In this document: piece after piece, positions 53,753 through 62,823 of the stretch
Position numbering within the stretch: position 1 is the first letter of the stretch
How the letters are laid out: each line of letters opens with the position of its first letter
Assembly (NCBI RefSeq): GCF_030816075.1
Contig: NZ_JAUSXO010000001.1
Coordinates: 2,666,001-2,730,000, forward strand
From: Arthrobacter agilis
GTDB lineage: Bacteria > Actinomycetota > Actinomycetes > Actinomycetales > Micrococcaceae
DNA length: 64,000 bases
Direction: 5' to 3'
Translations under genes and position numbers: made by a program
Notes under the pieces: generated by a model
Databases searched by the model: none
The model's input: only the letters and a program-made list of their open reading frames with translations
Told to the model about the DNA's origin: nothing

Positions 53753-54733
53753 ATGGGTGAGCAGGACGGCAGGGGCGGCACGACGACGGACAGGTGGTCG
53801 GACAGGTGGGCGGACGGCTGGCCCGCCCTGCGCGTCGCGGACTGGCAGGACACGCAGGCCACACTGCACATGTGGCTGCAGGTGGTCGGCAAGATCCGCA
53901 TGGCGCACGCCCCGCTGGTCAACCACTGGTGGCAGGTGCCGCTGTACGTGACGCCGCGCGGACTCGGTACCTCCCCCATCCCGTACCGGACCGGCATGTT
54001 CGACATCGAGGTGGACGTCGTGGACCACCGGCTGGTGGTCCGGAGCAGTTCCGGCGAGGACCGGACCGTGCCCCTCGGGCCGCAGTCCGTGGCCGCATTC
54101 CACGCGCACACCATGGAGGCCCTGGCCGACCTCGGCATCGACGCGCCGATCCGGCCGGTCCCCACGGAGGTGGACCCCGCCGTCCCGTTCGCCGAGGACC
54201 ACCAGCATGCGTCCTACGACCCCGACGCCGTCACGGCGTTCTGGCGGCAGCTCGTCCAGGCCGAGCGGGTCCTCACCCGGTTCCGCGCGGAATTCCTGGG
54301 CAAGGTGAGCCCCGTGCACTTCTTCTGGGGGGCCATGGACCTCGCCTGCACGCGTTTCTCCGGCCGGCCCGCGCCCCTCCACCCGGGAGGCGCACCGAAC
54401 TGTGCCGACTGGGTGATGCAGGAGGGCTACTCGCACGAGCTGTCCAGCTGCGGGTTCTGGCCGGGCGGCGGGGAGGAGGGAGCCTTCTACTCCTACGCCT
54501 ACCCCGAACCGGAGGGGTACCGCGACACCGTGATCGATGTTCCGGGCGCGTTCTACAGCTCCGAGTACCGCCAGTTCCTGCTGCCGTACGAGGCGGTGCG
54601 CACGGCGGAGGACCCGGACGCCGCACTGCTCGCCTTCCTGCGGGCCACCTACGCCGCAGCGGCGACCACGGGCGACTGGGACCCGGGCCTGCTCCTCGAC
54701 CCGGACCGGCTCGAGGCGCACAGGCGACACTAG
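53753..54733 (+). CDS. DUF5996 family protein
   Basis: 326 residues of a conserved uncharacterised family: WPALRVADWQDTQATLHMWLQ, NHWWQVPLYVTPRGLGTSPI, KVSPVHFFWGAMDLACTRFSG and SHELSSCGFWPGG are strongly patterned Trp/His/Cys-rich segments. No signal peptide or membrane helix, so it is cytosolic. It is divergent from the retron and terminated by the hairpin at 54742. A link with the retron is not shown. The ATG at 53753 has GGGAGG 4 nt upstream. Confidence 0.85.
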   Translation: MGEQDGRGGTTTDRWSDRWADGWPALRVADWQDTQATLHMWLQVVGKIRMAHAPLVNHWWQVPLYVTPRGLGTSPIPYRTGMFDIEVDVVDHRLVVRSSSGEDRTVPLGPQSVAAFHAHTMEALADLGIDAPIRPVPTEVDPAVPFAEDHQHASYDPDAVTAFWRQLVQAERVLTRFRAEFLGKVSPVHFFWGAMDLACTRFSGRPAPLHPGGAPNCADWVMQEGYSHELSSCGFWPGGGEEGAFYSYAYPEPEGYRDTVIDVPGAFYSSEYRQFLLPYEAVRTAEDPDAALLAFLRATYAAAATTGDWDPGLLLDPDRLEAHRRH

Positions 54734-54741
54734 GGCCTACG

Positions 54742-54777
54742 GAAGCGGCCACCAGCCCGGAGGCTGGTGGCCGCTTC
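54742..54777. terminator. Bidirectional terminator
   Basis: A perfect 16-bp stem (GAAGCGGCCACCAGCC) with a 4-nt loop between the convergent DUF5996 and dppC genes. Confidence 0.85.
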
Positions 54778-54792
54778 AGCGCCGGACGTCGC

Positions 54793-55734
54793 CTACTTCC
54801 GGCGCGTCTTCGGATCGAGGGACTCGCGCAGCGATTCGCCCAGCAGCGTGAAGCCGAGCGCCGTGATGGCGATGCATGCACCCGGCAGGAAGGCGAGCTG
54901 CGGTGCGACCGCCAGCTCGGCCTGGGCGTACGTGAGCATGCGCCCCCACTCGGCTGCCTGGGGCAGCCCGCCGCCGAGGCCGAGGAAGGACAGCGCGGCC
55001 GCGTCGATGACGGCGGTGGCGAGCGTGAGGGTGGCCTGCACGATCACCGGCCCCATGCTGTTCGGCAGCAGGTGGCTCATCGTGATGGTGCGGCGGCTGA
55101 GGCCGAGGGTCTGCGCCGCCAGGATGTAGTCGGCGCCCCGCTGGGACAGCATCGAGGAGCGCAGGAGCCGAGCGAAGATGGGGATCTGCGAGACGCCGAT
55201 GGCGATCATGATGGCGTAGGAGCTCTGCCCCAGCACGGCGGCGATGCTGACCGCGAGGAGCAGGTTCGGGACGGACAGCAGGATGTCCACGAAGCGCATG
55301 ATCACGTTGTCCACCCAGCCGCCGAGGCCTCCGGCCAGCACGCCGAGGAGCATGCCGCCCGCCAGGCCGAGCGCCGTCGAGACGACGCCGATGAGCAGGG
55401 ATGCCTGGGCACCCCAGATCAGCTTGCTGAGGACGTCCCCGCCGAAGCGGTCGAGTCCGAGCGGGAACCCCTCGATCTCCCCGGGCCCGGGGATGGTGGT
55501 GGGGGTGATCGACGTACGGCCCGGGAGGTCGTTGCCGCCGTAGGGCGCGAGGATCGGGGCCAGGATGGCCACGAGCAGGAACAGGCCGATGATGACGGCG
55601 CCCACGATCGCCTGCGGGTTCCGGCGGAGGCGGAGGAACGCGTCCTTCCACAGGCCGGTCCCTCCCCCGGTGTCGAGCGCGGGATCGGTGGGGGCCGCTG
55701 AACCACCGGCGGCGGGAGGCAGGATGGTACTCAT
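54793..55734 (-). CDS. dppC: Dipeptide/oligopeptide ABC transporter permease (DppC/OppC-like)
   Basis: 313 residues with six membrane helices. After a Pro/Ala-rich N-terminal tail, LWKDAFLRLRRNPQAIVGAV is the OppC N-terminal signature, and the EAA-type loop SSMLSQRGADYILAAQTLGLSRRTITMSHLLPN contacts the ATPase. It forms the membrane channel with DppB. The ATG overlaps the dppB stop (ATGA). Confidence 0.94.
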   Translation of the reverse strand: MSTILPPAAGGSAAPTDPALDTGGGTGLWKDAFLRLRRNPQAIVGAVIIGLFLLVAILAPILAPYGGNDLPGRTSITPTTIPGPGEIEGFPLGLDRFGGDVLSKLIWGAQASLLIGVVSTALGLAGGMLLGVLAGGLGGWVDNVIMRFVDILLSVPNLLLAVSIAAVLGQSSYAIMIAIGVSQIPIFARLLRSSMLSQRGADYILAAQTLGLSRRTITMSHLLPNSMGPVIVQATLTLATAVIDAAALSFLGLGGGLPQAAEWGRMLTYAQAELAVAPQLAFLPGACIAITALGFTLLGESLRESLDPKTRRK

Positions 55735-56735
55735 TGCACACGCACCCTCGGGTCGATGACGGAGTAGGACAGGTCGACGATCAGGTTGATCAGCGCGTAC
55801 AGGATCGCGATGAAGATGATGAAGCCCTGCAGCACGGGATAGTCGAGCCCGAAGATGGCATCGCGCAGGAACCGGCCGATGCCGTTGAACGCGAAGACCG
55901 TCTCGGTGAGCACCGCTCCCGAGATGAGCAGGCCGAGCTGCAGGCCGATCGTGGTGACGACGGGGAGCATGGCGTTGCGCAGGATGAAGCTGCCGCGGAT
56001 GGTGCGCTCCAGCAGGCCCTTCGCCCGGGCGGTGCGCACGTAGTCGGCGTTCTGCACCTCGAGGACCGAGGCGCGGGTGATGCGCACGATGATCGCCAGG
56101 GGGATGGTGCCGAGTGCCAGGCCGGGGAGGATCAGGTGCAGGAAGGCGTCCCAGGCGGCGTCGTACTCGCCCGTCAGCAGGCCGTCCAGCACGTAGAACT
56201 GGGTGTAGTGGGTCGCGTCGATGCGCGGGCTCTGCCGGCCGTCCGGCGGCAGGATGGACCACTGGATCGCGAACAGGTACTTGAGGATGAAGGCCAGGAA
56301 GAACACCGGCACGGTGATGCCGATGAGGCTCAGTACCACCGAGCCGTGGTCGAGGAACCGGCCGTAGTGCCGCGCGGCGAGGTAGCCGAGCGGGATGCCG
56401 ACACCGATCGCGAAGATCAGGGCGATGACGGTGAGCTCCAGTGTCGCGGGGAACCGGGTGGCGAACTCCTCGAGCACCGGGCGTCCGGTGTTGATGGAGA
56501 CGCCGAAATCGCCCTGCAGCAGCTTGCCGATGTACGTCAGGTACTGGGTGATGAGGGGGCGGTCGAAGCCGTAGAGCTCGTTGACCCGGGCGACGGCCTC
56601 GGGGGTGGCCTTCTCGCCGAGCAGTGCCGTGGCCGGGCCCCCGGGGAGGCTGCGCACCCACAGGAACAGCAGGATGGACAGGCCGAACAGGGTGGGGATG
56701 AGCAGGGCTATCCGCTTACCGATGACGCGTAACAC
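55731..56735 (-). CDS. dppB: Dipeptide/oligopeptide ABC transporter permease (DppB/OppB-like)
   Basis: 334 residues. MLRVIGKRIALLIPTLFGLSILLFLWVR is the classical DppB N terminus and RASVLEVQNADYVRTARAKGLLERTIRGSFILRNAMLPVVT is the EAA loop. Six helices. It lies 99 bp downstream of the binding-protein gene, separated by a hairpin that would lower its expression relative to the binding protein. Confidence 0.94.
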   Translation of the reverse strand: MLRVIGKRIALLIPTLFGLSILLFLWVRSLPGGPATALLGEKATPEAVARVNELYGFDRPLITQYLTYIGKLLQGDFGVSINTGRPVLEEFATRFPATLELTVIALIFAIGVGIPLGYLAARHYGRFLDHGSVVLSLIGITVPVFFLAFILKYLFAIQWSILPPDGRQSPRIDATHYTQFYVLDGLLTGEYDAAWDAFLHLILPGLALGTIPLAIIVRITRASVLEVQNADYVRTARAKGLLERTIRGSFILRNAMLPVVTTIGLQLGLLISGAVLTETVFAFNGIGRFLRDAIFGLDYPVLQGFIIFIAILYALINLIVDLSYSVIDPRVRVQ

Positions 56736-56780
56736 TGGAGGTCCTTCCGAATCGACCGGCGAGAGCCGGGCAGGGGTGGC

Positions 56781-56829
56781 ACACGCACGGGCCAGCCACC
56801 GGGATCAGTGGCCGGCCCGTGCTGCGTGT
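56781..56829 (-). terminator. Hairpin (attenuator) between the binding-protein gene and dppB
   Basis: GCACGGGCCAGCCAC pairs with GTGGCCGGCCCGTGC with one mismatch, loop of 8 nt, plus extra outer pairs. Placed just past the binding-protein stop, it probably causes partial termination. Confidence 0.7.
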
Positions 56830-56834
56830 CGTTG

Positions 56835-58529
56835 CTACTCGCTCAGCTCGATGTCCGTGAAGACCTCGTCGTTGACGGGGCTCGCGGGGTAGGAGGTGAC
56901 GCGGGGCGCGAAGGCCAGCGAGGGAGCCGGGTGCGCGAGCGGGATGGCCGGGTTGAACTCGGCGATCTGCTCGTTGATCTCCTTGTACCTCTCGGTCTGC
57001 TTGTCCCGGTCACTCATGCCGCGGGCCTCGTCGAGGGCCGCGAACAGCTCGGGGTTGTCGAAGCCGAATTCGAGCTTCTCCTGGCCGAAGAAGACGCCGA
57101 TGAAGTTGTCGGTGTCGTTGTAGTCGCCGGTCCAGCCGAGCAGGTGCAGGCCGTGGTCCGGGGTGCCCTGGACCTGGTTCAGGTAGTCGGGCGACCAGGC
57201 GGCGGGAGCCGGCTTGACCGTGATGCCCACCTCGTCGAGCTGTGCCTGCAGGTTGGTGAAGACCTGCTCGGGGGTCGGCATGTACGGGCGGGAGACGTTC
57301 GTCGGGTAGTTGAACGTGACCTCGAAGCCGTCCGGGTAGCCGGCCTCGGCCAGCAGTTCCTTGGCCCGCTCGGGGTCGTAGTCGTACGTCGTGACGTCCT
57401 CGTTGTAGCCGTCGACGACCTCGGGGATGAACTGGGTGGCGACCTTCGTGCCCTCGGGCAGGGTCTGCGCCACGAGCGCGTCCTTGTCGATCGCGTACGC
57501 GATGGCCTCCCGGACCTTCGGGTCCTTGAGTTCCGGCACGGCCTGGTTCATGCCCAGGTAGAGGATGGTGAACGGATCGCGCGGGGTGATGTTGTAGCCG
57601 GCGTCCTTCAGCGACTGCGTGTCGGCGGGCGCCACGAGGTCGTAGCCGTCGATGTCACCGGCCTCGAGGGCCTGGCGGCGTGCCTGGGGGTCGTCGATGA
57701 TGCGGAAGATCGTCTTGGTGATCTGCCCCTTGTCGCCCCAGTAGTCGTCGTAGATCGACAGTTCGAGCTGCTGGCCGACGTTCCAGGCGTCGAACTTGAA
57801 CGGGCCGGTACCCACGGGGTGGCCGAGCGCGTACTCGCTGAGCGAGGGGGCTTCGGCGGTGCCGCCGATCTCGTCGGCCGAGAACTCTTCCAGCGCCGTG
57901 GGGCTCTGCATGCCGAAGGCGGGCAGCGAGAGCGCGGCGATGAACCCGGCGAACGGCTTGGCGAGGTTGACGGTGACTTCGTTGTCGCCGTTGGCCTCAC
58001 AGGACTTGTAGACGGCCTTCTCGGGGCTGTCGGCGAAGCCGCGGAACAGGGAACCGTAGTAGTACGACGTCGTCTCGGCCTGCTGGATGCCGGTCCAGTT
58101 GTACCAGCGGTCGAAGTTGAAGCAGACGGCTTCCGCGTTGAACGGGGTGCCGTCGTGGAAGGTCACGCCCTCCTTGAGTTGGAAGACGGTGGAGAGACCG
58201 TCCTCGGCCGTCTCCCACGACTCGGCGAGCAGCGGCGCGGGGTCGGCGGTACCGGCCTCGACGCCCACCAGCCCCTCGAAGATCTGGCGGCTGACGCGGA
58301 AGGACTCGCCGTCGTTGGCGAAGGCCGGGTCCAGCGACTTCGGGTCGGCGGACGCGGCGAAGACGAAGGTGGAATCGACGGCGGCGTCGCCCTCGGCCCC
58401 GGTGTTCTCCTCACGCTGGCTCTGCACGCAGCCGGTGAGGAGGAGCGCTGCTATGGAGATCCCTGCGGTGAGCGCCGCGCGTTTCCTCGCGAAACCTGCG
58501 CCGCGCACGGATGTGCCTCGATTGGTCAT
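56835..58529 (-). CDS. dppA: Dipeptide/oligopeptide ABC transporter substrate-binding lipoprotein
   Basis: 564 residues of the SBP_bac_5 family. The N terminus RKRAALTAGISIAALLLTGC is a lipoprotein signal with the lipid-attachment Cys. The body contains SADPKSLDPAFANDGESFRVSRQIFEGL and DPFTILYLGMNQAVPELKDPKVREAIAYAID, the family signature regions. It captures peptides (or related solutes) outside the cell for DppBC and the fused ATPase. AGGAG lies 6 nt before the ATG. Mycobacterial dpp genes also lie near acs (Rv3663c-Rv3666c, recalled). Confidence 0.94.
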   Translation of the reverse strand: MTNRGTSVRGAGFARKRAALTAGISIAALLLTGCVQSQREENTGAEGDAAVDSTFVFAASADPKSLDPAFANDGESFRVSRQIFEGLVGVEAGTADPAPLLAESWETAEDGLSTVFQLKEGVTFHDGTPFNAEAVCFNFDRWYNWTGIQQAETTSYYYGSLFRGFADSPEKAVYKSCEANGDNEVTVNLAKPFAGFIAALSLPAFGMQSPTALEEFSADEIGGTAEAPSLSEYALGHPVGTGPFKFDAWNVGQQLELSIYDDYWGDKGQITKTIFRIIDDPQARRQALEAGDIDGYDLVAPADTQSLKDAGYNITPRDPFTILYLGMNQAVPELKDPKVREAIAYAIDKDALVAQTLPEGTKVATQFIPEVVDGYNEDVTTYDYDPERAKELLAEAGYPDGFEVTFNYPTNVSRPYMPTPEQVFTNLQAQLDEVGITVKPAPAAWSPDYLNQVQGTPDHGLHLLGWTGDYNDTDNFIGVFFGQEKLEFGFDNPELFAALDEARGMSDRDKQTERYKEINEQIAEFNPAIPLAHPAPSLAFAPRVTSYPASPVNDEVFTDIELSE

Positions 58530-58556
58530 GTAGTACTCCTGGTGGACGAGTGATTC

Positions 58557-58575
58557 CTACCGGATGGACCGGTAG
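58557..58575. promoter_or_regulatory. Small palindrome upstream of dppA
   Basis: CTACCGG and CCGGTAG are separated by 5 bp, 28 bp upstream of the dppA start. It could be an operator or a leader hairpin. Confidence 0.3.
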
Positions 58576-58738
58576 CCATGGGACCACGACGGCGAACGCG
58601 CTGATCCGTGTGACGAGCCTAACTTCCGGGCGGCCCGCCAGCCGTATTTCGGGGGCATCAGTGGTTACGATTTGGCATCACAGGTGGTACGGCCGTCGCC
58701 GGTAACACCCGGGAAATACCTGCGAAACCGGAGGAACC

Positions 58739-59743
58739 ATGAGCGGGACCGGAACTGCAACATCCGTGCGCTACCGGCGCTTCGCGGAGGTCGATGCCCG
58801 CGGGTACTCGCCGCAGTACGACGAGTGGTGCACCGGCGTCAGCGACGACGACGAGCTCCTCGCCCTCCTGGACACCCTCCCGCCCGCGCGGCGCCAGCCC
58901 GTCCTGTTCCTGGGTGCGGTGCGATTCGTGGGAGCTCCCCTCGGCGGTTACGGCGCCTTCCGGGCGTTCGTCGTCGAGCACTGGCAGGACATCCGCCACG
59001 TCATGGAGACCCGGACCACCCAGACCAACGAGGCAGGGCGCTGCGCCGTCCTCCTGCCGAGCCTCGCGGCGATCAGCGCCCGGGAGGGCAGGCCGCTGGC
59101 CCTGATCGAGGTCGGGGCGTCGGCCGGCGCGTGCCTCTACCCGGACCGGTACGCGTACGCCTACTCCCCCGGCCCCTCGCTCGAGCCCGAGGGTGGCTCC
59201 CCCGTACCCCCGCTCGCCTGTTCCGTGGCCGGCGACGTGCCGCTGCCCGCAGCGCTGCCTCCCGTGGCCTGGCGTGCGGGCATCGACCTGAACCCGCTCG
59301 ACGCGCGGGACGACGACGACGTCCGCTGGCTCGAGGCGCTCGTCTGGCCCGAGCACACCTTCCGTGCCGAACGCCTGAGGGCGGCGCTCGGCGTCGTCCG
59401 GGCGGACCCTCCGCTGCTCGTCCGCGGCGACCTGAACGAGCAGGTCGTCCCGCTCGTCCACCGCGCCCCGTCGGACGCCGTCGTCGTGGTGTTCCACAGC
59501 GCCGTCCTCGCCTACCTGGACGCGGACGGGCGGCGCCGGTTCCGGGACACCATGCTGCGGCTGGTGTCGGACCGCGGGCGCCCGGTGCACTGGCTCTCGC
59601 ACGAGGGGTACGGCACGCTCGACGGCGTGCCCGGAGCGATGGAGAAGGTGCCGGGCGAGGAGGACGGGAGGTTCGTGCTGCAGCACAACGGCCGGTCGGT
59701 GGCACGCACGGGACCGCACGGGCAGTCCATCGAGTGGCTCTAG
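58739..59743 (+). CDS. DUF2332 family protein
   Basis: 334 residues. The pattern RYRRFAEVDARGYSPQYDEWC, TNEAGRCAVLLPSLAAI, LIEVGASAGACLYPDRYAYAY and VVVFHSAVLAYLDADGRRRF fits DUF2332 (EVGxSAGxxL is a methyltransferase-like glycine motif). It may bind SAM, but no reaction is known. The ATG has GGAGG 4 nt upstream. Confidence 0.85.
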   Translation: MSGTGTATSVRYRRFAEVDARGYSPQYDEWCTGVSDDDELLALLDTLPPARRQPVLFLGAVRFVGAPLGGYGAFRAFVVEHWQDIRHVMETRTTQTNEAGRCAVLLPSLAAISAREGRPLALIEVGASAGACLYPDRYAYAYSPGPSLEPEGGSPVPPLACSVAGDVPLPAALPPVAWRAGIDLNPLDARDDDDVRWLEALVWPEHTFRAERLRAALGVVRADPPLLVRGDLNEQVVPLVHRAPSDAVVVVFHSAVLAYLDADGRRRFRDTMLRLVSDRGRPVHWLSHEGYGTLDGVPGAMEKVPGEEDGRFVLQHNGRSVARTGPHGQSIEWL

Positions 59744-59750
59744 GGCCGCC

Positions 59751-60950
59751 CTAGCCCCGCGTGCACTGGCCCGCGGACACGGCGTCGGCCAGGTTCGGCG
59801 CGCCCTCGGCGATGGGACGCAGTTCCTCGAGGGACAGCGCGTAGCCCACGGGGGCGTCGGCGGTCGACTTCGCGAAGACCACGCCGGCCACGTGGCCCTG
59901 CAGGTCGAGCAGGGGCCCTCCGGAGTTCCCCTGCTGCACGTTGGCCGCGAGGCTGTAGATCTGGAGGGGCCGGGGGTCGGCGCCGTAGATGTTGTTGACG
60001 AGCACGGGCGAGAGCCCCTGGACGCTCGCGGGCTGGATCCGGTACGGGCCGCCCGCGGGGTAACCGGCGAACGCGGCCGTCGTGCCCGGCTCGAGTTCGT
60101 CCCCGAGCGGCAGCGGTGCGGCGCGGAGGTCGTCGACGGCGATGACGGCGATGTCGCGGGCCGTGTCGAGCTGCACCACCCGGCCGGGCAGCGCACCCCC
60201 GCCGGGCACCTCGACCACGGGCTCGTTCACGCCGGCGACGACGTGCGCGTTCGTGATCACCCGGCCCGGCGCGACGACGAACCCGGAGCCGGTCTGGTTC
60301 TGGCCGCACTGGAACGCGGTGCCGGTGATGCGGACCACCGAGGCGGCCGCGGCCGCCAGCTCGGGGGTGTCCACCGAGGCGTCGGGCACCTCCGCCGGCG
60401 TTGCAGGACCCACGCTCTCGAGGATGGTCGGGATGCCGTCGTCGACCGCGATGGTCCGCAGTTGCGCCAGCCAGGTGCGCACCGGACCGGGAGTGGCCGC
60501 GTCGATCCCCTGGATCACCCGCGAGGCCGCCAGCGGCTGGGACAGGAAGGGCACGCCCAGGGTCCCGACGCTGAACGCGAGCATCGACAGCACGAGGGCG
60601 GCGACGACGACGTTCACGGCACCGCCGAGGAGGCGGTCGACGATCCTCAGGGGCGGGACGTCGGACCAGCGGCGGATCGAGGCGCCGAGCGCCGAGCCGA
60701 CGGCCTGGCCGACGATGATGAGGACCACCACGGTGCCGATCACCGCGATCAGGCGCCAGGGGTTGTCGGGCACCCACGCGCTGACGAGGGGGATCGCGAA
60801 GAACGCCGCGACGGCCCCGGCGACGAAGCCGGCGATACCGCCGAGGGTCACGAGGAAGCCGTTGCGGATCCCGGTCACGAGGTAGCCGAGGAGGACCAGC
60901 ACCAGCACGAGGTCGAGGAACGTGAACCCCGCGAGGCTGAATTCGGGCAC
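59751..60950 (-). CDS. marP: MarP-like membrane serine protease (CvpA + trypsin-like)
   Basis: 399 residues. Four N-terminal helices form a CvpA-like domain (FTFLDLVLVLVLLGYLVTG onward), followed by a periplasmic chymotrypsin-like protease with His in VITNAHVVAG, Asp in LDTARDIAVIAV and Ser in VQQGNSGGPLLDL. MarP (Rv3671c) in mycobacteria protects against acid and oxidative stress by processing cell-wall hydrolases. The GTG at 60950 has AGGAG 7 nt upstream; the frame is open further but lacks features. Confidence 0.92.
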   Translation of the reverse strand: MPEFSLAGFTFLDLVLVLVLLGYLVTGIRNGFLVTLGGIAGFVAGAVAAFFAIPLVSAWVPDNPWRLIAVIGTVVVLIIVGQAVGSALGASIRRWSDVPPLRIVDRLLGGAVNVVVAALVLSMLAFSVGTLGVPFLSQPLAASRVIQGIDAATPGPVRTWLAQLRTIAVDDGIPTILESVGPATPAEVPDASVDTPELAAAAASVVRITGTAFQCGQNQTGSGFVVAPGRVITNAHVVAGVNEPVVEVPGGGALPGRVVQLDTARDIAVIAVDDLRAAPLPLGDELEPGTTAAFAGYPAGGPYRIQPASVQGLSPVLVNNIYGADPRPLQIYSLAANVQQGNSGGPLLDLQGHVAGVVFAKSTADAPVGYALSLEELRPIAEGAPNLADAVSAGQCTRG

Positions 60951-61094
60951 GTACGTTCTCCTGGCTCTGGACGGCGGGAGGATCGCGCACCTCCGGACAC
61001 TGCGAGCGATTCTAGCCGCGCAGCATGGGAACAAGCATGGCAGGACCATGTGAACGAACCCTGAAGTGCCGGAATACCGGCCAGGGGACCGTGT

Positions 61095-61113
61095 AGCTGT
61101 CGTCACAACAGCT
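61095..61113. promoter_or_regulatory. Inverted repeat upstream of the Crp/Fnr gene
   Basis: AGCTGT and ACAGCT are separated by 7 bp, about 75 bp before the regulator gene. GTGT...CACA half-sites overlap it. It may be an autoregulatory site. Confidence 0.35.
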
Positions 61114-61186
61114 CCGGTACGGCAAGATGGACAGCAGAAGACAGCGGGGACCGCCGCGGAACGACGCAATTGCATCAGGAGAATTC

Positions 61187-61864
61187 ATGGACATCGAGGT
61201 ACTGCGCCGGGCGCCCCTCTTCGCATCGCTGGGCGACGACGTCTTCGCGGCGCTGACGGACGAGCTGATCGAGGTGGATCTGCCCCGCGGTTCGTCGGTC
61301 TTCCGTGAGGGCGACCAGGGCGACCAGCTGTATTTCATCGTCTCCGGCAAGATCAAGCTCGGACGCACCGCCCAGGACGGGCGCGAGAACCTCCTCGCGA
61401 TCCTCGGCCCCGGCGAGCTGTTCGGCGAGATGGCGCTGTTCGACCCGAGCCCGCGCACCGCGACGGCGACCGCCGTCTCGGAGACGCGCCTCGCCGGCCT
61501 GAAGAACGAGGACCTGCGGACCCTCCTCGAGACGCGTCCCGAGGTGTCGGCCCAGCTGCTGCAGGCGCTCGCCCGCCGCCTCCGCCGCACCAACGAGTCG
61601 CTCGCCGACCTCGTCTTCTCCGACGTCCCGGGGCGCGTGGCGAAGGCCCTGCTGGATCTCGCGGACCGCTTCGGCCGCCCCGCGACGGACGGCATCCTCG
61701 TGGCGCACGAACTCACGCAGGAAGAACTGGCCCAACTCGTCGGGGCGTCCCGGGAGACGGTCAACAAGGCACTGGCCGAGTTCGTGCAGCGCGGCTGGCT
61801 CCGCCTCGAGGCACGCGCCGTCGTCATCCTCGACATCCAGCGGCTGCGCCAGCGCAGCCGCTGA
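61187..61864 (+). CDS. crp: Crp/Fnr family transcriptional regulator (Crp/GlxR type)
   Basis: 225 residues. The cyclic-nucleotide-binding domain has LYFIVSGKIKLGRTAQDGRENL and the phosphate-binding cassette GPGELFGEMALFDPSPRTATATA, which suits cAMP. The C-terminal HTH is LTQEELAQLVGASRETVNKALAEF. It matches the actinobacterial global regulators Crp (Rv3676) and GlxR. The ATG at 61187 has AGGAG 5 nt upstream. Likely target in this window: acs (site at 44643). Confidence 0.94.
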   Translation: MDIEVLRRAPLFASLGDDVFAALTDELIEVDLPRGSSVFREGDQGDQLYFIVSGKIKLGRTAQDGRENLLAILGPGELFGEMALFDPSPRTATATAVSETRLAGLKNEDLRTLLETRPEVSAQLLQALARRLRRTNESLADLVFSDVPGRVAKALLDLADRFGRPATDGILVAHELTQEELAQLVGASRETVNKALAEFVQRGWLRLEARAVVILDIQRLRQRSR

Positions 61865-61905
61865 CCCCGTCACACCACCCGCCACCGGGGGTGGACGGAG
61901 CGGTG

Positions 61906-62820
61906 TCAGCGCCCTCGCTGCATCGAGCCGCCCTCGGTGAGCTTCGGGCACTCGACCTGCAGTACGAGGTCGCCGTCGTGCTCTGCCAGCCGCGGGTGGT
62001 AGAGCTTCACGGGGCGCTTGTGGGAGAGGTAGGCGATACAGCCGCGGGAGGAGCCGATCTTCTCGAGGATGATCTCGACGGCGGGCACGGCCAGTTCGCT
62101 CAGGGTGCGGCCCACCGTGTTCGGCTGTCCCACCTCGTCGCCGAGCCTCGTGGTGTCTCGGTCCGCGATCTCCTGCGCGGCCCAGCGCCACTGACCCCAG
62201 ACCCCCTTGCTCGCGAGGATGCTCGGCTCCTGGTTCACGGGCTGCGCTGCGGCGAAGTAGTGGGTGTCGAAGCGCCGGTGCGCGAAGTCCGGTGTCAGCC
62301 AGTGCGAGAGCGGCTTGATGAGGTCGGTCCGGACGCCCAGGCCGCGGCGCACGAGGATGTCCGTGAAGCGGCACTCGCCCTCGTTGATCGCCTCACGCGC
62401 CTTCATCCACTCCTTCGCCTGCGTCCCCTCCACCATCGACGAGGCGTCGGGTCCGGCGAGCAGCACCCCGGTCTCCTCGAACAGTTCGCGGATGGCGCAC
62501 AGTACGTGCCGGCGGGCCTCACGGTGGTCGTCGAGGCCGAGGGCCTTCGCCCACATCGCCGGCGTGGGACCGAACCAGGGCAGGTCGTCGTCGTCGGACT
62601 CCTCGATGCTCCCGCCCGGGAACCCGAGCACGCCGAGCGGCGAATTGCCCCGACGGTAGGAGAGATAGGTCTCCGTGCCGATCGCGCTGTCACGCAGGAG
62701 GACCACCGATGACGCCTGCCGGGCCTTCAGGGGGGTGCGCTCCCCGTGTTCGATCCAGCTCTGCGCCGCCGTGCGCTGGTCGGGAGCGACGGGGAAGAGC
62801 CGGGTGCTGAGCCGGTCCAC
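61906..62820 (-). CDS. Nudix hydrolase
   Basis: 304 residues. The Nudix box is split: GVLGFPGGSIEES near residue 65 and IRELFEETGVLL some 40 residues later, as in the RPP1/NUDT19-like group. VVLLRDSAIGTETYLSYRR is the first strand. The substrate may be a CoA derivative, uncertain. The GTG at 62820 lies 3 nt after the RidA stop, so the RidA and Nudix genes are co-transcribed. The mycobacterial Rv3672c neighbourhood also holds a Nudix gene next to marP (recalled). Confidence 0.87.
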   Translation of the reverse strand: MDRLSTRLFPVAPDQRTAAQSWIEHGERTPLKARQASSVVLLRDSAIGTETYLSYRRGNSPLGVLGFPGGSIEESDDDDLPWFGPTPAMWAKALGLDDHREARRHVLCAIRELFEETGVLLAGPDASSMVEGTQAKEWMKAREAINEGECRFTDILVRRGLGVRTDLIKPLSHWLTPDFAHRRFDTHYFAAAQPVNQEPSILASKGVWGQWRWAAQEIADRDTTRLGDEVGQPNTVGRTLSELAVPAVEIILEKIGSSRGCIAYLSHKRPVKLYHPRLAEHDGDLVLQVECPKLTEGGSMQRGR

Positions 62821-62823
62821 GGC

